A DNA stretch of 7,356 bases from Clostridiales bacterium. Its GTDB lineage: Bacteria > Bacillota > Clostridia > Lachnospirales > WQUN01. A program made the position numbers and the translations under genes. This document shows, in pieces, positions 1 through 6,545 of this stretch. Location of the stretch: assembly GCA_031289625.1 (NCBI GenBank), contig JAITPB010000115.1, positions 1 through 7,356 on the forward strand, written 5' to 3'. Each line of letters starts with the position of its first letter. The first letter of the stretch is position 1. Below the pieces are notes generated by a model, which worked only from the letters and a program-made list of their open reading frames with translations, was not told the origin of the DNA and made no database searches.

Positions 1-1213
1 CGAGCAGGTTGAGCTCTACGATGTCTGAGCCTTTGATAATGGCGTAAGAATGGCGGTAATGATCGCTCAGGTTGATAAACTTGCCGATGTCGTGGAGGAT
101 GGCCGCGATTTGCAGGAGCAGTTTTTCCCTTGCGCCCATGCCGTGGATTTTTTTCATTTTATCGAATATTTTTACCGCGAACTTTTCCACGCGCTGGTAA
201 TGGCCTTCCATGGCATTGTATTTTTTTGCCAGCGCTACGGCAGAAAGAATGGCGCTCTTGCTGAAATCTTTGTTCAAACCGGCAAATTCTTCCGGGCAGA
301 GCATCTCATACAGAATGGCGTCGCTCAGCAAAACTTGGGATACGGTGATCTGCTCCGCCTGTGTGAAGCGCAGCAGATTGTCATAAATGCACATGGCGGG
401 CAGCAGCATTTCCGCTTTGTCGAGAGGAATATGATAATCGGCGGCGGCGCGGTCGGCGGTCTTGGCCTTGATGTCGTCGTAAAAAGAGAGGAATTTTTCT
501 TTGGGGATAAAATGAAAGGCGCCTTTTTTGTCCGCCTGCGTCAGTTCCGCCACAAGGGAAATTTCCACGCCGGACACAAAAAAATTTTTAATATGGCTCG
601 GGATAGCGTTCTCCAGCATATCTGTAAAGCTGTTCAAATACTCTTCCAGCACCAAATAAAACTCCGTGGAGTATTCTTGAATGTCGCCAAACAGTTCACT
701 GACGCGCAGCGGCCCGACTTTGACGTTCTGCGAATAAGGAATCCGCCCGTCTTCCAGAATCGAGACGCCGATGTTGCTGGATCCGATAAAAACCATCATG
801 GCGGAGTCTTTCTCCCCGTCTTTGATCATGCTGGCCAGCAGTTTATAAATATACAGCTTTTCTTCCATATCGTCCATCACCGATATGCTGATCCCAGTTT
901 TGATTTTCACTTGATCCAAAAAATAATCTATATTGTCCGCTTCACGCACCGCCGTCGTGGCCACGGCTTTCAGCGCGGGCGCGCCGTATTCGGCCGCGAT
1001 GGTCTGAAAATTCCGGATGATAAGGCAGGTCTTATCGATTTTATCAAAGGTGATCTTGCCGGTGTTGAACGTATCGCGGCCCAAGCTGAGCGGATACGTC
1101 AGGCTTTCCAAGTCTTTTCGTTTTCCTTTTACCCGCTGCGCGATTTTCATGCGCAGCTCATTGGAGCCGATGTCAATAACGGCGGCGGTTTCGACTTTCT
1201 CTTTTTTTGGCAT
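1..1213 (-). CDS. Ppx/GppA-family phosphatase with C-terminal HD domain (partial, 3' end outside window)
   Basis: The reverse strand is open from an ATG at 1213 to the window edge, giving 404 residues with no stop. Residues 11-22 carry the actin-like ATPase first phosphate loop (DIGSNEL at 14-20). Residues 45-53 (LGRDTFNTG) and 84-91 (VATTAVRE) are typical of exopolyphosphatase / guanosine pentaphosphate phosphatases, and an EE pair sits at 117-118 where the catalytic glutamate is expected. A HD phosphohydrolase-like domain follows, with H338 in GHYQRVEKFA, HDIGK at 374-378 and a further histidine-rich stretch at 385-388. Family members hydrolyse terminal phosphates of polyphosphate or pppGpp in the cytoplasm. 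The second loop, normally DIGGGS, reads FIGSSN at 142-147, so activity may be altered or lost. The start is supported by an AAAGGATG Shine-Dalgarno. The gene lies 18 bp downstream of cls in the same direction, so they are probably co-transcribed. Family assignment is firm; the exact substrate is not. Confidence 0.9.
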   Translation of the reverse strand, partial: MPKKEKVETAAVIDIGSNELRMKIAQRVKGKRKDLESLTYPLSLGRDTFNTGKITFDKIDKTCLIIRNFQTIAAEYGAPALKAVATTAVREADNIDYFLDQVKIKTGISISVMDDMEEKLYIYKLLASMIKDGEKDSAMMVFIGSSNIGVSILEDGRIPYSQNVKVGPLRVSELFGDIQEYSTEFYLVLEEYLNSFTDMLENAIPSHIKNFFVSGVEISLVAELTQADKKGAFHFIPKEKFLSFYDDIKAKTADRAAADYHIPLDKAEMLLPAMCIYDNLLRFTQAEQITVSQVLLSDAILYEMLCPEEFAGLNKDFSKSAILSAVALAKKYNAMEGHYQRVEKFAVKIFDKMKKIHGMGAREKLLLQIAAILHDIGKFINLSDHYRHSYAIIKGSDIVELNLL

Positions 1214-1215
1214 GG

Positions 1216-1229
1216 CTTCCCATCCTTTG
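1216..1229 (-). promoter_or_regulatory. Ribosome binding site of the Ppx/GppA-HD gene
   Basis: The 18-bp gap after the cls stop contains, on the minus strand, AAAGGATGGGAAG ahead of the ATG at 1213. The AGGA core lies about 9 nt from the start. There is no room for a separate promoter or terminator, which supports translation from the cls transcript. Confidence 0.6.
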
Positions 1230-1231
1230 TA

Positions 1232-2707
1232 TTAAAGCAGCGGCGAGAGCAGCCTGGACACAGATTCCCGGATTTTCGTCCAGTGGCTGCGCCGCAGATA
1301 ATCTTCGCGTTCCAGCCTTACACAGTCTTCAATGTCATGAATGTACTGTTCTTCCAAAGTTCTTGTTATTTTCGCGTCGTAAATAAAAGCGTTGCACTCA
1401 AAGTTCAGCTTAAAGCTGCGCACGTCCATGTTGGCCGTTCCGACGGACGCGACCAAAGAATCAATCACAATCAGTTTGCTGTGAACAAACCCCTTGCGGT
1501 ACAGATAGCATGTCACGCCGACATCCAGGAGTTCGCCCAAATAAGAAAGGCTGGCCCAATACACAAAGGGGTGATCCGGGCGGGCGGGGATCATGATCCG
1601 AACGTCTATGCCGGACAGCGCCGCGATGCGCAGGGCCTCGAATATACTGTCGTCCGGCACGAAGTACGGCGTCTGGATGAAAATGGACTTATCCGCCTCG
1701 CTGATCATTTTCATATAGGCGTACAAAATATTGTGCTGCGCCGTATCCGGGCCGCTTGAGACGATTTGCACGCCAGCGCCGCGGCCATTGCTGATGATGT
1801 GCGGCAAATATCCGCCGTCCAGGCTTATGGTTTCCCGGGAACAGAAATTCCAATCCATCAAAAAGCGCAGTTCGAGATGCGCGACCGCGTCGCCCGTCAC
1901 CTTCACATGCGTGTCCCGCCAGTAGCCGAACCGTTTGGTCAGCCCCAAATACTCGTTGCCGATGTTCAAACCGCCGATATAACCCACGCGGCCATCCACG
2001 ACGCAAATTTTACGGTGGTTCCGAAAATTGACGCGGATAAAATGCGGCGGCATAAATTCGGCGAGCAAGCCGCCGGCGGCCTGCAATGGCTTGAAAAAAC
2101 CGCGGGGCGTGAGAATGCAGCCCATTCCGTCGATCAAAAAACGGACTTCGACGCCTTCCGCGGCTTTGGCCGCCAAAGCCGCGATCAGCTTCCGGCCTGT
2201 CTCGTCTCCATGGACAATATAATATTGCAAATGAATAAACCGCTTCGCCTGCCGGATGTCCTCCAGCAGAGCTTCAAATTTCGCGGCGCCTTCAAAGAAC
2301 AGTGTCAGATGATTGTTCGTTGTGTAGGCGCCGCTGCCGGAAAAAAAATTCAAATATATCATATCGTTGAGATGTTCGGCGCCTTTGACGCGCAGAATAT
2401 TTTTCTGGTGAATGATGTCCACTTGCTCACGCAGGACGCGGTTGCCGTCCATTTCCATAAACGCCTCATAAATCTCTTCGTCTTTTTTGGCTTTGCCGGC
2501 GAACACCCGGTATTTGCGGCTGTCCAGCCCCAGCAGCAGGTAGATGATAAAGCCCACGTAAGGAATCAGCGTGATGACCATCAGCCAAGCCCATGTCACA
2601 GCGGGGTTTCGCCTTTCATAAAAAACCACGATGACGCCGAAGATAATATTCAGGATGAACGCCGTTGACATCAGCATCCGGAGCAATTCATGCGGCAAGC
2701 CCTTCAC
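1232..2707 (-). CDS. cls: Cardiolipin synthase (phospholipase D superfamily, two HKD motifs)
   Basis: This 491-residue protein has the usual Cls length (about 480-510). It condenses phosphatidylglycerol molecules into cardiolipin plus glycerol at the cytoplasmic membrane. Two N-terminal membrane segments (about 13-30 and 38-60) form the PLDc_N anchor, including RRNPAVTWAWL at 32-42. HKD motif 1 has H231, K233 and D238, followed by GYIGGLNIG at 242-250. HKD motif 2 has H409, K411 and D416, followed by SVGTANMDVRSF at 421-432. All catalytic residues are present, so it should be active. The C-terminus ends in a basic, amphipathic stretch. The start is uncertain. The GTG at 2707 has its G-rich run directly against it, whereas a TTG at 2698 (codon 4) or the ATGs at codons 11 and 13 would place AGGGGTGAAGG at more useful distances. 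It is the first gene of a leftward operon with the Ppx/GppA-HD gene. Confidence 0.95.
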   Translation of the reverse strand: MKGLPHELLRMLMSTAFILNIIFGVIVVFYERRNPAVTWAWLMVITLIPYVGFIIYLLLGLDSRKYRVFAGKAKKDEEIYEAFMEMDGNRVLREQVDIIHQKNILRVKGAEHLNDMIYLNFFSGSGAYTTNNHLTLFFEGAAKFEALLEDIRQAKRFIHLQYYIVHGDETGRKLIAALAAKAAEGVEVRFLIDGMGCILTPRGFFKPLQAAGGLLAEFMPPHFIRVNFRNHRKICVVDGRVGYIGGLNIGNEYLGLTKRFGYWRDTHVKVTGDAVAHLELRFLMDWNFCSRETISLDGGYLPHIISNGRGAGVQIVSSGPDTAQHNILYAYMKMISEADKSIFIQTPYFVPDDSIFEALRIAALSGIDVRIMIPARPDHPFVYWASLSYLGELLDVGVTCYLYRKGFVHSKLIVIDSLVASVGTANMDVRSFKLNFECNAFIYDAKITRTLEEQYIHDIEDCVRLEREDYLRRSHWTKIRESVSRLLSPLL

Positions 2708-2724
2708 CCCTGATTTTTTTCTTG

Positions 2725-2754
2725 ATTATAACCCATATCAGCCGGTCTTTGCAA
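2725..2754 (-). promoter_or_regulatory. Predicted sigma-A promoter of the cls operon
   Basis: On the minus strand a -35-like TTGCAA (2754-2749) and a perfect -10 TATAAT (2730-2725) are separated by 18 bp. Transcription would start near 2718. That leaves a very short leader of about 11 nt to the GTG start, or about 20 nt to the TTG at 2698. The short leader is another reason to suspect that the GTG is not the true start. The -35 matches 4 of 6 consensus bases. Confidence 0.6.
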
Positions 2755-2758
2755 ACAA

Positions 2759-2786
2759 TTGATCATTTTTCAAATCATGCTATAAT
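2759..2786 (+). promoter_or_regulatory. Predicted extended -10 promoter of the small membrane protein / exporter operon
   Basis: TTGATC (2759-2764, 4 of 6 matches to the -35 consensus) is followed after 16 bp by a perfect TATAAT (2781-2786). A TG at 2778-2779 makes it an extended -10 element (TGCTATAAT). The predicted start is near 2793, giving a leader of about 100 nt before the ATG at 2895. Its -35 lies 4 bp from the -35 of the divergent cls promoter. Confidence 0.7.
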
Positions 2787-2811
2787 AGATTTATATTCGC
2801 GGGTGGAAGCC

Positions 2812-2849
2812 TTTTCCGTAGGGGCGCCTGTGTTCGCCTCTACGGAAAA
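2812..2849. repeat. Perfect 15-bp inverted repeat (extragenic palindrome / leader hairpin)
   Basis: Arms TTTTCCGTAGGGGCG (2812-2826) and CGCCTCTACGGAAAA (2835-2849) pair over 15 positions with a single G-U and an 8-nt loop (CCTGTGTT). The core type GTAGGGGCG...CGCC..TAC resembles dispersed extragenic palindromes that I recall from clostridial genomes. That link is inference, because only one copy is present here. It lies in the predicted leader of the rightward operon. It is unlikely to be an intrinsic terminator, because the stem is followed by A-rich rather than T-rich sequence on both strands. Confidence 0.7.
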
Positions 2850-2851
2850 TC

Positions 2852-2880
2852 AATGCGTTCACGCGTATATCAAACGCATT
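2852..2880 (+). promoter_or_regulatory. Leader stem-loop next to the Shine-Dalgarno site
   Basis: Arms AATGCGTT (2852-2859) and AACGCATT (2873-2880) are exact reverse complements around a 13-nt loop that contains the palindrome ACGCGT. The right arm ends 2 nt before the GGAGGG ribosome binding site. The fold could affect ribosome access, but no known riboswitch consensus is recognised. Confidence 0.5.
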
Positions 2881-2882
2881 TT

Positions 2883-2888
2883 GGAGGG
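2883..2888 (+). promoter_or_regulatory. Ribosome binding site deciding the start at 2895
   Basis: GGAGGG lies 6 nt before the ATG at 2895. It selects this start over the in-frame ATG at 2853, which has no Shine-Dalgarno and falls inside the left arm of the second hairpin. Confidence 0.85.
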
Positions 2889-2894
2889 AAATTT

Positions 2895-3389
2895 ATGGGA
2901 GTCGCAGATATTCTTGTGATTGTATTCATTGTTTTGGCCGCGCTGGGCGTGGGTTTGTATTTTTTGAACCGCTGGGCGTCTCAAAAAATGATAGAACAAC
3001 AGAACGTACTGCAAAAAGCAAAGCAGCAAGTCACCATTTTTGTCATTGACAAGAAAAAAGAAAAGCCAATTGACTCTTCCCTCCCTAAGGAAGTAAAATC
3101 CAAGCTTCCCAAGATGTACCGATTTATGAAAGCGCCGTTGGTGAAAGCTAAAATTGGCCCGCAGATCATGACGCTGATGTGCGAGCCCAAAGTGTTTGAG
3201 GTTCTGCCGGTCAAAAAAAGCGTCCGCGTGGAACTGGCCGGCATTTACATCGCTGAAATGAAAGGCATGAAGTCCAAAAGGGAAATGAAAGAGCTGGCAA
3301 AGGCCAAAAAATTGAAAGCCACAGCGCAAGCCGATCTGAAGTGGTACAGCAAGATCGATCCCAGAAAGTGGATGAGCAAAGAAAAATAG
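2895..3389 (+). CDS. Small lysine-rich single-pass membrane protein of unknown function
   Basis: I do not recognise a named family. The 164-residue product has one hydrophobic helix at about 4-24 (LVIVFIVLAALGVGLYFL). A short region that may be helical or coiled (27-46) is followed by a soluble domain with alternating hydrophobic positions, such as VTIFVIDKKK (46-55), KIGPQIMTLM (86-95) and SVRVELAGIYI (109-119). A basic tail follows at about 123-164. I count 30 lysines (18 percent), so the protein is strongly basic. The topology is probably N-terminal anchor with the lysine-rich domain in the cytoplasm, by the positive-inside rule. There is no lipobox or clear signal-peptidase site. It starts at 2895 because of the GGAGGG site. 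It is first in a rightward set, 45 bp ahead of the ABC ATPase gene with no visible terminator between. An accessory role for the exporter is possible but rests on position alone. Confidence 0.85.
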   Translation: MGVADILVIVFIVLAALGVGLYFLNRWASQKMIEQQNVLQKAKQQVTIFVIDKKKEKPIDSSLPKEVKSKLPKMYRFMKAPLVKAKIGPQIMTLMCEPKVFEVLPVKKSVRVELAGIYIAEMKGMKSKREMKELAKAKKLKATAQADLKWYSKIDPRKWMSKEK

Positions 3390-3434
3390 GCTCCCTGGCA
3401 TTTGTTGTTTTGAAAGCGTGACGAGGCATCGGAT

Positions 3435-4178
3435 ATGAGCGAGAATCAAAATAAAAATCAACAAGAGAATCAAAAAGACGTCGTTTTGAGCATTCAAGGC
3501 GTCACCAAAGAGTATAAAATGGGCGAAGTGACGGTGCAGGCGCTGCGCGGCGTGGATTTTTCCATCTACCAGGGCGAATTTCTGGTTATCCTGGGGCCCA
3601 GCGGGTCGGGCAAAAGTACCATACTCAACATCATCGGAGGCATTGATCAGCCCTCCGAAGGGCATATTATTTATAAGAACAAAGACATCAGCAAAATCCG
3701 CGAAAAGGAACTGACCCGTTACCGCCGCGCCTCCGTAGGGTTTGTGTTTCAGTTTTATAACCTCATCCCCAACCTGACCGCGAAAGAAAATATTTTGCTG
3801 GCTTCGGAACTTTCCCCCAGCGCCCTGTCCGTTTCGGAGCTTTTGGAAACCATTGGCCTCGCGGACCGGGGCGATCATTTTCCCTCTCAAATGTCCGGCG
3901 GGCAGCAGCAGCGCGTGGCGATCGCGCGGGCCGTGGCGAAGAACCCGGAGATCCTGCTCTGCGACGAACCGACCGGCGCGTTGGATTTCAGCACAGGCAT
4001 ACAGGTATTAAAAATATTGAAAGATTTTAACACAGAGCGTAACAAAACGGTTGTGATCATCACGCACAACGCGGGCATCGGCGGCATGGCGGATCGTGTA
4101 CTCTACATAAAAGACGGTTTAATCGACCGCGTCGTTGTGAACGAGACGCCTGTCAGCCCAGAGGAGGTGCGCTGGTGA
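3435..4178 (+). CDS. ABC transporter ATP-binding protein, MacB/LolD/YknY-like exporter family
   Basis: This 247-residue ATPase hydrolyses ATP on the cytoplasmic face to drive the adjacent FtsX-type permease. All motifs are intact: Walker A GPSGSGKST at 54-62, Q-loop Q106 in FVFQFYNLIP, signature MSGGQQQR at 153-160, Walker B ILLCDEPTG at 173-181 with catalytic E178, and H-loop H211 in VIITHN. FQFYNLIPNLTAKEN (105-119) is typical of the MacB/LolD group. The D-loop reads GALDFSTG rather than the common GALDSKTG. A short Asn/Gln/Glu/Lys-rich tail (residues 3-14) precedes the domain and is probably disordered. The start at 3435 has a GAGG 8 nt upstream. The stop overlaps the permease start by 4 bp, indicating translational coupling. 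Family assignment is firm and the cargo is unknown. It is unlikely to be a BceA-type resistance module, because no response regulator or kinase is present in the window. Confidence 0.96.
   Translation: MSENQNKNQQENQKDVVLSIQGVTKEYKMGEVTVQALRGVDFSIYQGEFLVILGPSGSGKSTILNIIGGIDQPSEGHIIYKNKDISKIREKELTRYRRASVGFVFQFYNLIPNLTAKENILLASELSPSALSVSELLETIGLADRGDHFPSQMSGGQQQRVAIARAVAKNPEILLCDEPTGALDFSTGIQVLKILKDFNTERNKTVVIITHNAGIGGMADRVLYIKDGLIDRVVVNETPVSPEEVRW
4161..4169 (+). promoter_or_regulatory. Strong ribosome binding site for the permease, inside the ATPase gene
   Basis: GAGGAGGTG ends 5 nt before the GTG at 4175 and is nearly a full anti-16S complement. It fixes the unusual GTG start and the 4-bp GTGA overlap with the ATPase stop. 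Confidence 0.85.
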
Positions 4179-6544
4179 TCCTTTTTAAAAAAGCCTTGCG
4201 CACAGTTTGGAGAGGCAAAGCGGCTTATATCTCCTGTATGCTGCTGATCGCCGCCGGCATTTATATGCTGGTCGCTTTAGGCGCGAGCGCCCGGGCCTTG
4301 AGCGCGTCCGCCGCCCGCTACTATAAGGCGTCCCGGCTCGCGGACGCGTTTGCGTCGGTCAGCGCTTTGCCCGCGGGCGCTCTCTCCAGCCTAACGCAAA
4401 TTGACGGCGTCGATGAAGTGCAGGCAAGGCTTACATATGACGCGCGGATCGTCGCCCTCAATGCGGAAAAGCTCATATGGCTGCGGCTGATTTCTTATGA
4501 CAAGTCTTATCCGGGGATACCGCTCAACGCGCCCAGCGTCACCGGCTTCGAATTGACCGGCGAATACGACGTCTGGATCGGCCAATCTTTTCTGGATACG
4601 CATCAATTGAAGACAGGCGACGAATTAACCGCCATCGTGGAAGGGCGGCAAATCCCTTTACATATCGCGGGCGGCGCGAACAGCCCAGAATATGTCTACG
4701 CCGTCCGGGATCCCAGCGACATGTTTCCCGATCAGGAAGCCTTTGGCATCGCCTATGTGGATATCCATGCGTTAAGCCTGCTGTTAAACAGGCAAAATAC
4801 GTTTAACGACATTTCTTTTTCTTTTGAAAACGGCTATACCTTTGACGGCTTGAAACAGAATTTGAACACGGCGCTGGCGCCGTATGGCCTAATCTCCCTC
4901 ATTGCGCGCAAAGATCTGTTCAGTTACAATATGGTGAACTCCGAGATCAAAAACGATATGGCCATGAGTTATTCCGTCCCCATTTTGTTCGCGGGCATGG
5001 CTTCTATTGTCCTTTATTTAATGCTCAAACGGATCATCGAACAGGAAAGACCGCAGATTGGCACACTGAAAACCTTCGGATATACCAATTTTGAAATTCT
5101 GGCGCATTATATCTGGTACGGCCTTATCACCGGATTGCTGGGCGCCATTGTGGGTATCTTGCTGGGCGGCGTTTCTGTCAAACCGATGCTCGATCTGTAT
5201 ACGCGGTATTTTACCCTGCCCGATATGTCCACAGACATACCGCCGGATTTGATTTTCATCGCGTTACTCGTCGCTCTGGGTTTTGGCACGCTGGGCGCGT
5301 ACGCGGGCGCCAGGCCCGCCTTGCGACTCAACCCTGCAGAGGCGATGAGGCCGCCTACGCCGCCTCCGGTCAAGGGCGACATTATGAAACAGCTGCCCTT
5401 TTTGCAATGGATTTTGACATCGCGCGGGAGCATGGCGCTGCGGAACATTCTGCGAGCGAAAGCGCGCTCCGCGTTTATCATGGCCGGCGTCATGTTTTCT
5501 TTTGGCATGCTTGCGGCCATGTGCCCCATGACGACGATGATGGGCGATATCATACTGTCCAAGTACAGCAAAGTTGAGGCGTACGACGTGAAACTGACCC
5601 TGAAAAGCCCCCAGGCTTCCGCAGGCGCGCGGCAGGAGGCCATGAAACTTCCCGGCGCCGCCATGGCCGAGCCTCTTCGGGAAATTCCCGCGGAAATCCG
5701 CATGAGCAACCGAAAAAAATCGGTTATTTTGATGGGCCTGCGCCAGGACACAATGCTTTACAGGCTCTACGACGATGAAAAACACAGCGTTTCGCGCGTG
5801 CCAGAGGCGGGCATTATCCTGAATCAATTCACCGCTGACGATCTGGGCGCGCGGCGTGGGGACGCCGTGCTGATCTCCACGCCCTATAACAGCGAGGAAG
5901 ACGAAGAAATTTCCGTGACGGTCAAAGACATTATTCATCAGAACATGACTGCTGCCGCCTATATGGATGTGAACGCCGTCAACGCGATGCTGCATCTGCC
6001 GGATACGGCGGATTCCGTCATGATCAAAACAGCGGATTTAGCAGGCCTGAAAACCGCCGTCAACGACGCCAAAAATATCAGAACAATTGAAGATACCTAC
6101 AGCGCCATAGCGAATATCAAACAGGCCATGGGCAGTTACACCAGCATCACCTGGATCATCGTGGCGCTGGGCAGCGCGATTGCCTTTGCCATCATTTATA
6201 ATTCCTCCGCCATCTCGCTTTCAGAGAAAAAAAGGGAATACGCCACGCTGAGGGTTTTGGGGATGCAGGTCGGGGAAGTCTGCGAAATTTTAAATTTTGA
6301 GTATTGGATTCTTTTTGCCGCAGGCTGTCTGCTGGGGATACCCTTTGCCGCCTTTTTGCAAAACAGCATAAACCAAATGATGGCGGGCTATCTGGATAAT
6401 TTCAGTATGCCGACGGGCATTCCGCTTTGGGGGCTTGGCGCGGCGGCTGGCGGCTGTATGGCCGCGGTTCTTTTGTCCAACTTTTCCGCAAAGGGAAAAA
6501 TACGCACGCTGGACATGGTGGAAGTTTTGAAAGAAAGGGAATAA
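4175..6544 (+). CDS. FtsX-like ABC exporter permease with two FtsX domains (8 TM)
   Basis: This 789-residue membrane protein is the transmembrane partner of the upstream ATPase. Hydrophobic helices are visible at about 18-36, 266-284, 315-335, 357-378, 434-452, 657-677, 709-728 and 750-770. The two halves are each built as helix, large external domain, then a three-helix FtsX domain (about 265-390 and 655-785). The coupling segments are recognisable as RPQIGTLKTFGYTNFEIL (292-309) and KREYATLRVLGMQVGEV (686-702). Each half opens with a similar basic amphipathic segment (FKKALRTVWRGKA and MALRNILRAKARS), pointing to an internal duplication. The external domains at about 37-265 and 453-656 are MacB-like periplasmic cores and probably bind cargo or the adaptor. 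GARPALRLNPAEAMRP (378-393) is a common end of FtsX domains. The GTG start is fixed by a strong Shine-Dalgarno and a 4-bp overlap. The adaptor gene follows after 1 nt. The substrate cannot be told from sequence. Confidence 0.94.
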   Translation: MILFKKALRTVWRGKAAYISCMLLIAAGIYMLVALGASARALSASAARYYKASRLADAFASVSALPAGALSSLTQIDGVDEVQARLTYDARIVALNAEKLIWLRLISYDKSYPGIPLNAPSVTGFELTGEYDVWIGQSFLDTHQLKTGDELTAIVEGRQIPLHIAGGANSPEYVYAVRDPSDMFPDQEAFGIAYVDIHALSLLLNRQNTFNDISFSFENGYTFDGLKQNLNTALAPYGLISLIARKDLFSYNMVNSEIKNDMAMSYSVPILFAGMASIVLYLMLKRIIEQERPQIGTLKTFGYTNFEILAHYIWYGLITGLLGAIVGILLGGVSVKPMLDLYTRYFTLPDMSTDIPPDLIFIALLVALGFGTLGAYAGARPALRLNPAEAMRPPTPPPVKGDIMKQLPFLQWILTSRGSMALRNILRAKARSAFIMAGVMFSFGMLAAMCPMTTMMGDIILSKYSKVEAYDVKLTLKSPQASAGARQEAMKLPGAAMAEPLREIPAEIRMSNRKKSVILMGLRQDTMLYRLYDDEKHSVSRVPEAGIILNQFTADDLGARRGDAVLISTPYNSEEDEEISVTVKDIIHQNMTAAAYMDVNAVNAMLHLPDTADSVMIKTADLAGLKTAVNDAKNIRTIEDTYSAIANIKQAMGSYTSITWIIVALGSAIAFAIIYNSSAISLSEKKREYATLRVLGMQVGEVCEILNFEYWILFAAGCLLGIPFAAFLQNSINQMMAGYLDNFSMPTGIPLWGLGAAAGGCMAAVLLSNFSAKGKIRTLDMVEVLKERE

Positions 6545-6545
6545 C

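Noticed and set aside
50..1759. A 569-codon plus-strand open frame antisense to the phosphatase and the 3' half of cls
   Set aside because: It is opposite two clear gene families. The product is rich in His, Phe, Gln and Arg with no domain pattern, and it has no Shine-Dalgarno. Long antisense frames arise here because the real genes rarely use TTA, CTA and TCA codons.
1766..2668. A 300-codon plus-strand open frame antisense to cls
   Set aside because: Cls has complete HKD motifs on the other strand. The antisense product has the same His/Phe/Gln-rich composition typical of reverse-frame translation and no start signals.
2812..2849. Intrinsic terminator (uni- or bidirectional)
   Set aside because: The stem is strong, but no T-tract follows it on either strand; the T-run is in the 5' arm. 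It also sits between a good promoter and its gene.
2853..2894. Upstream in-frame ATG at 2853 as start of the small membrane protein
   Set aside because: It has no ribosome binding site, lies in a hairpin arm, and would put 14 polar residues before the membrane helix. The ATG at 2895 has GGAGGG at ideal spacing.
3390..3434. Possible promoter or terminator between the small membrane protein and the ATPase gene
   Set aside because: The 45 bp hold no convincing -10/-35 pair and no stem followed by a T-run; only the GAGG ribosome binding site is visible.
2859..3890. A 343-codon minus-strand open frame antisense to the small membrane protein and part of the ATPase
   Set aside because: The ATPase is certain on the plus strand, and the small gene has a strong Shine-Dalgarno and a plausible membrane helix. 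The antisense protein shows no motif.
5107..5995. Two minus-strand open frames (5107-5751 and 5264-5995) inside the permease gene
   Set aside because: The permease reads through with intact FtsX features on the plus strand. The antisense products are low-complexity, Arg/His-rich shadows.
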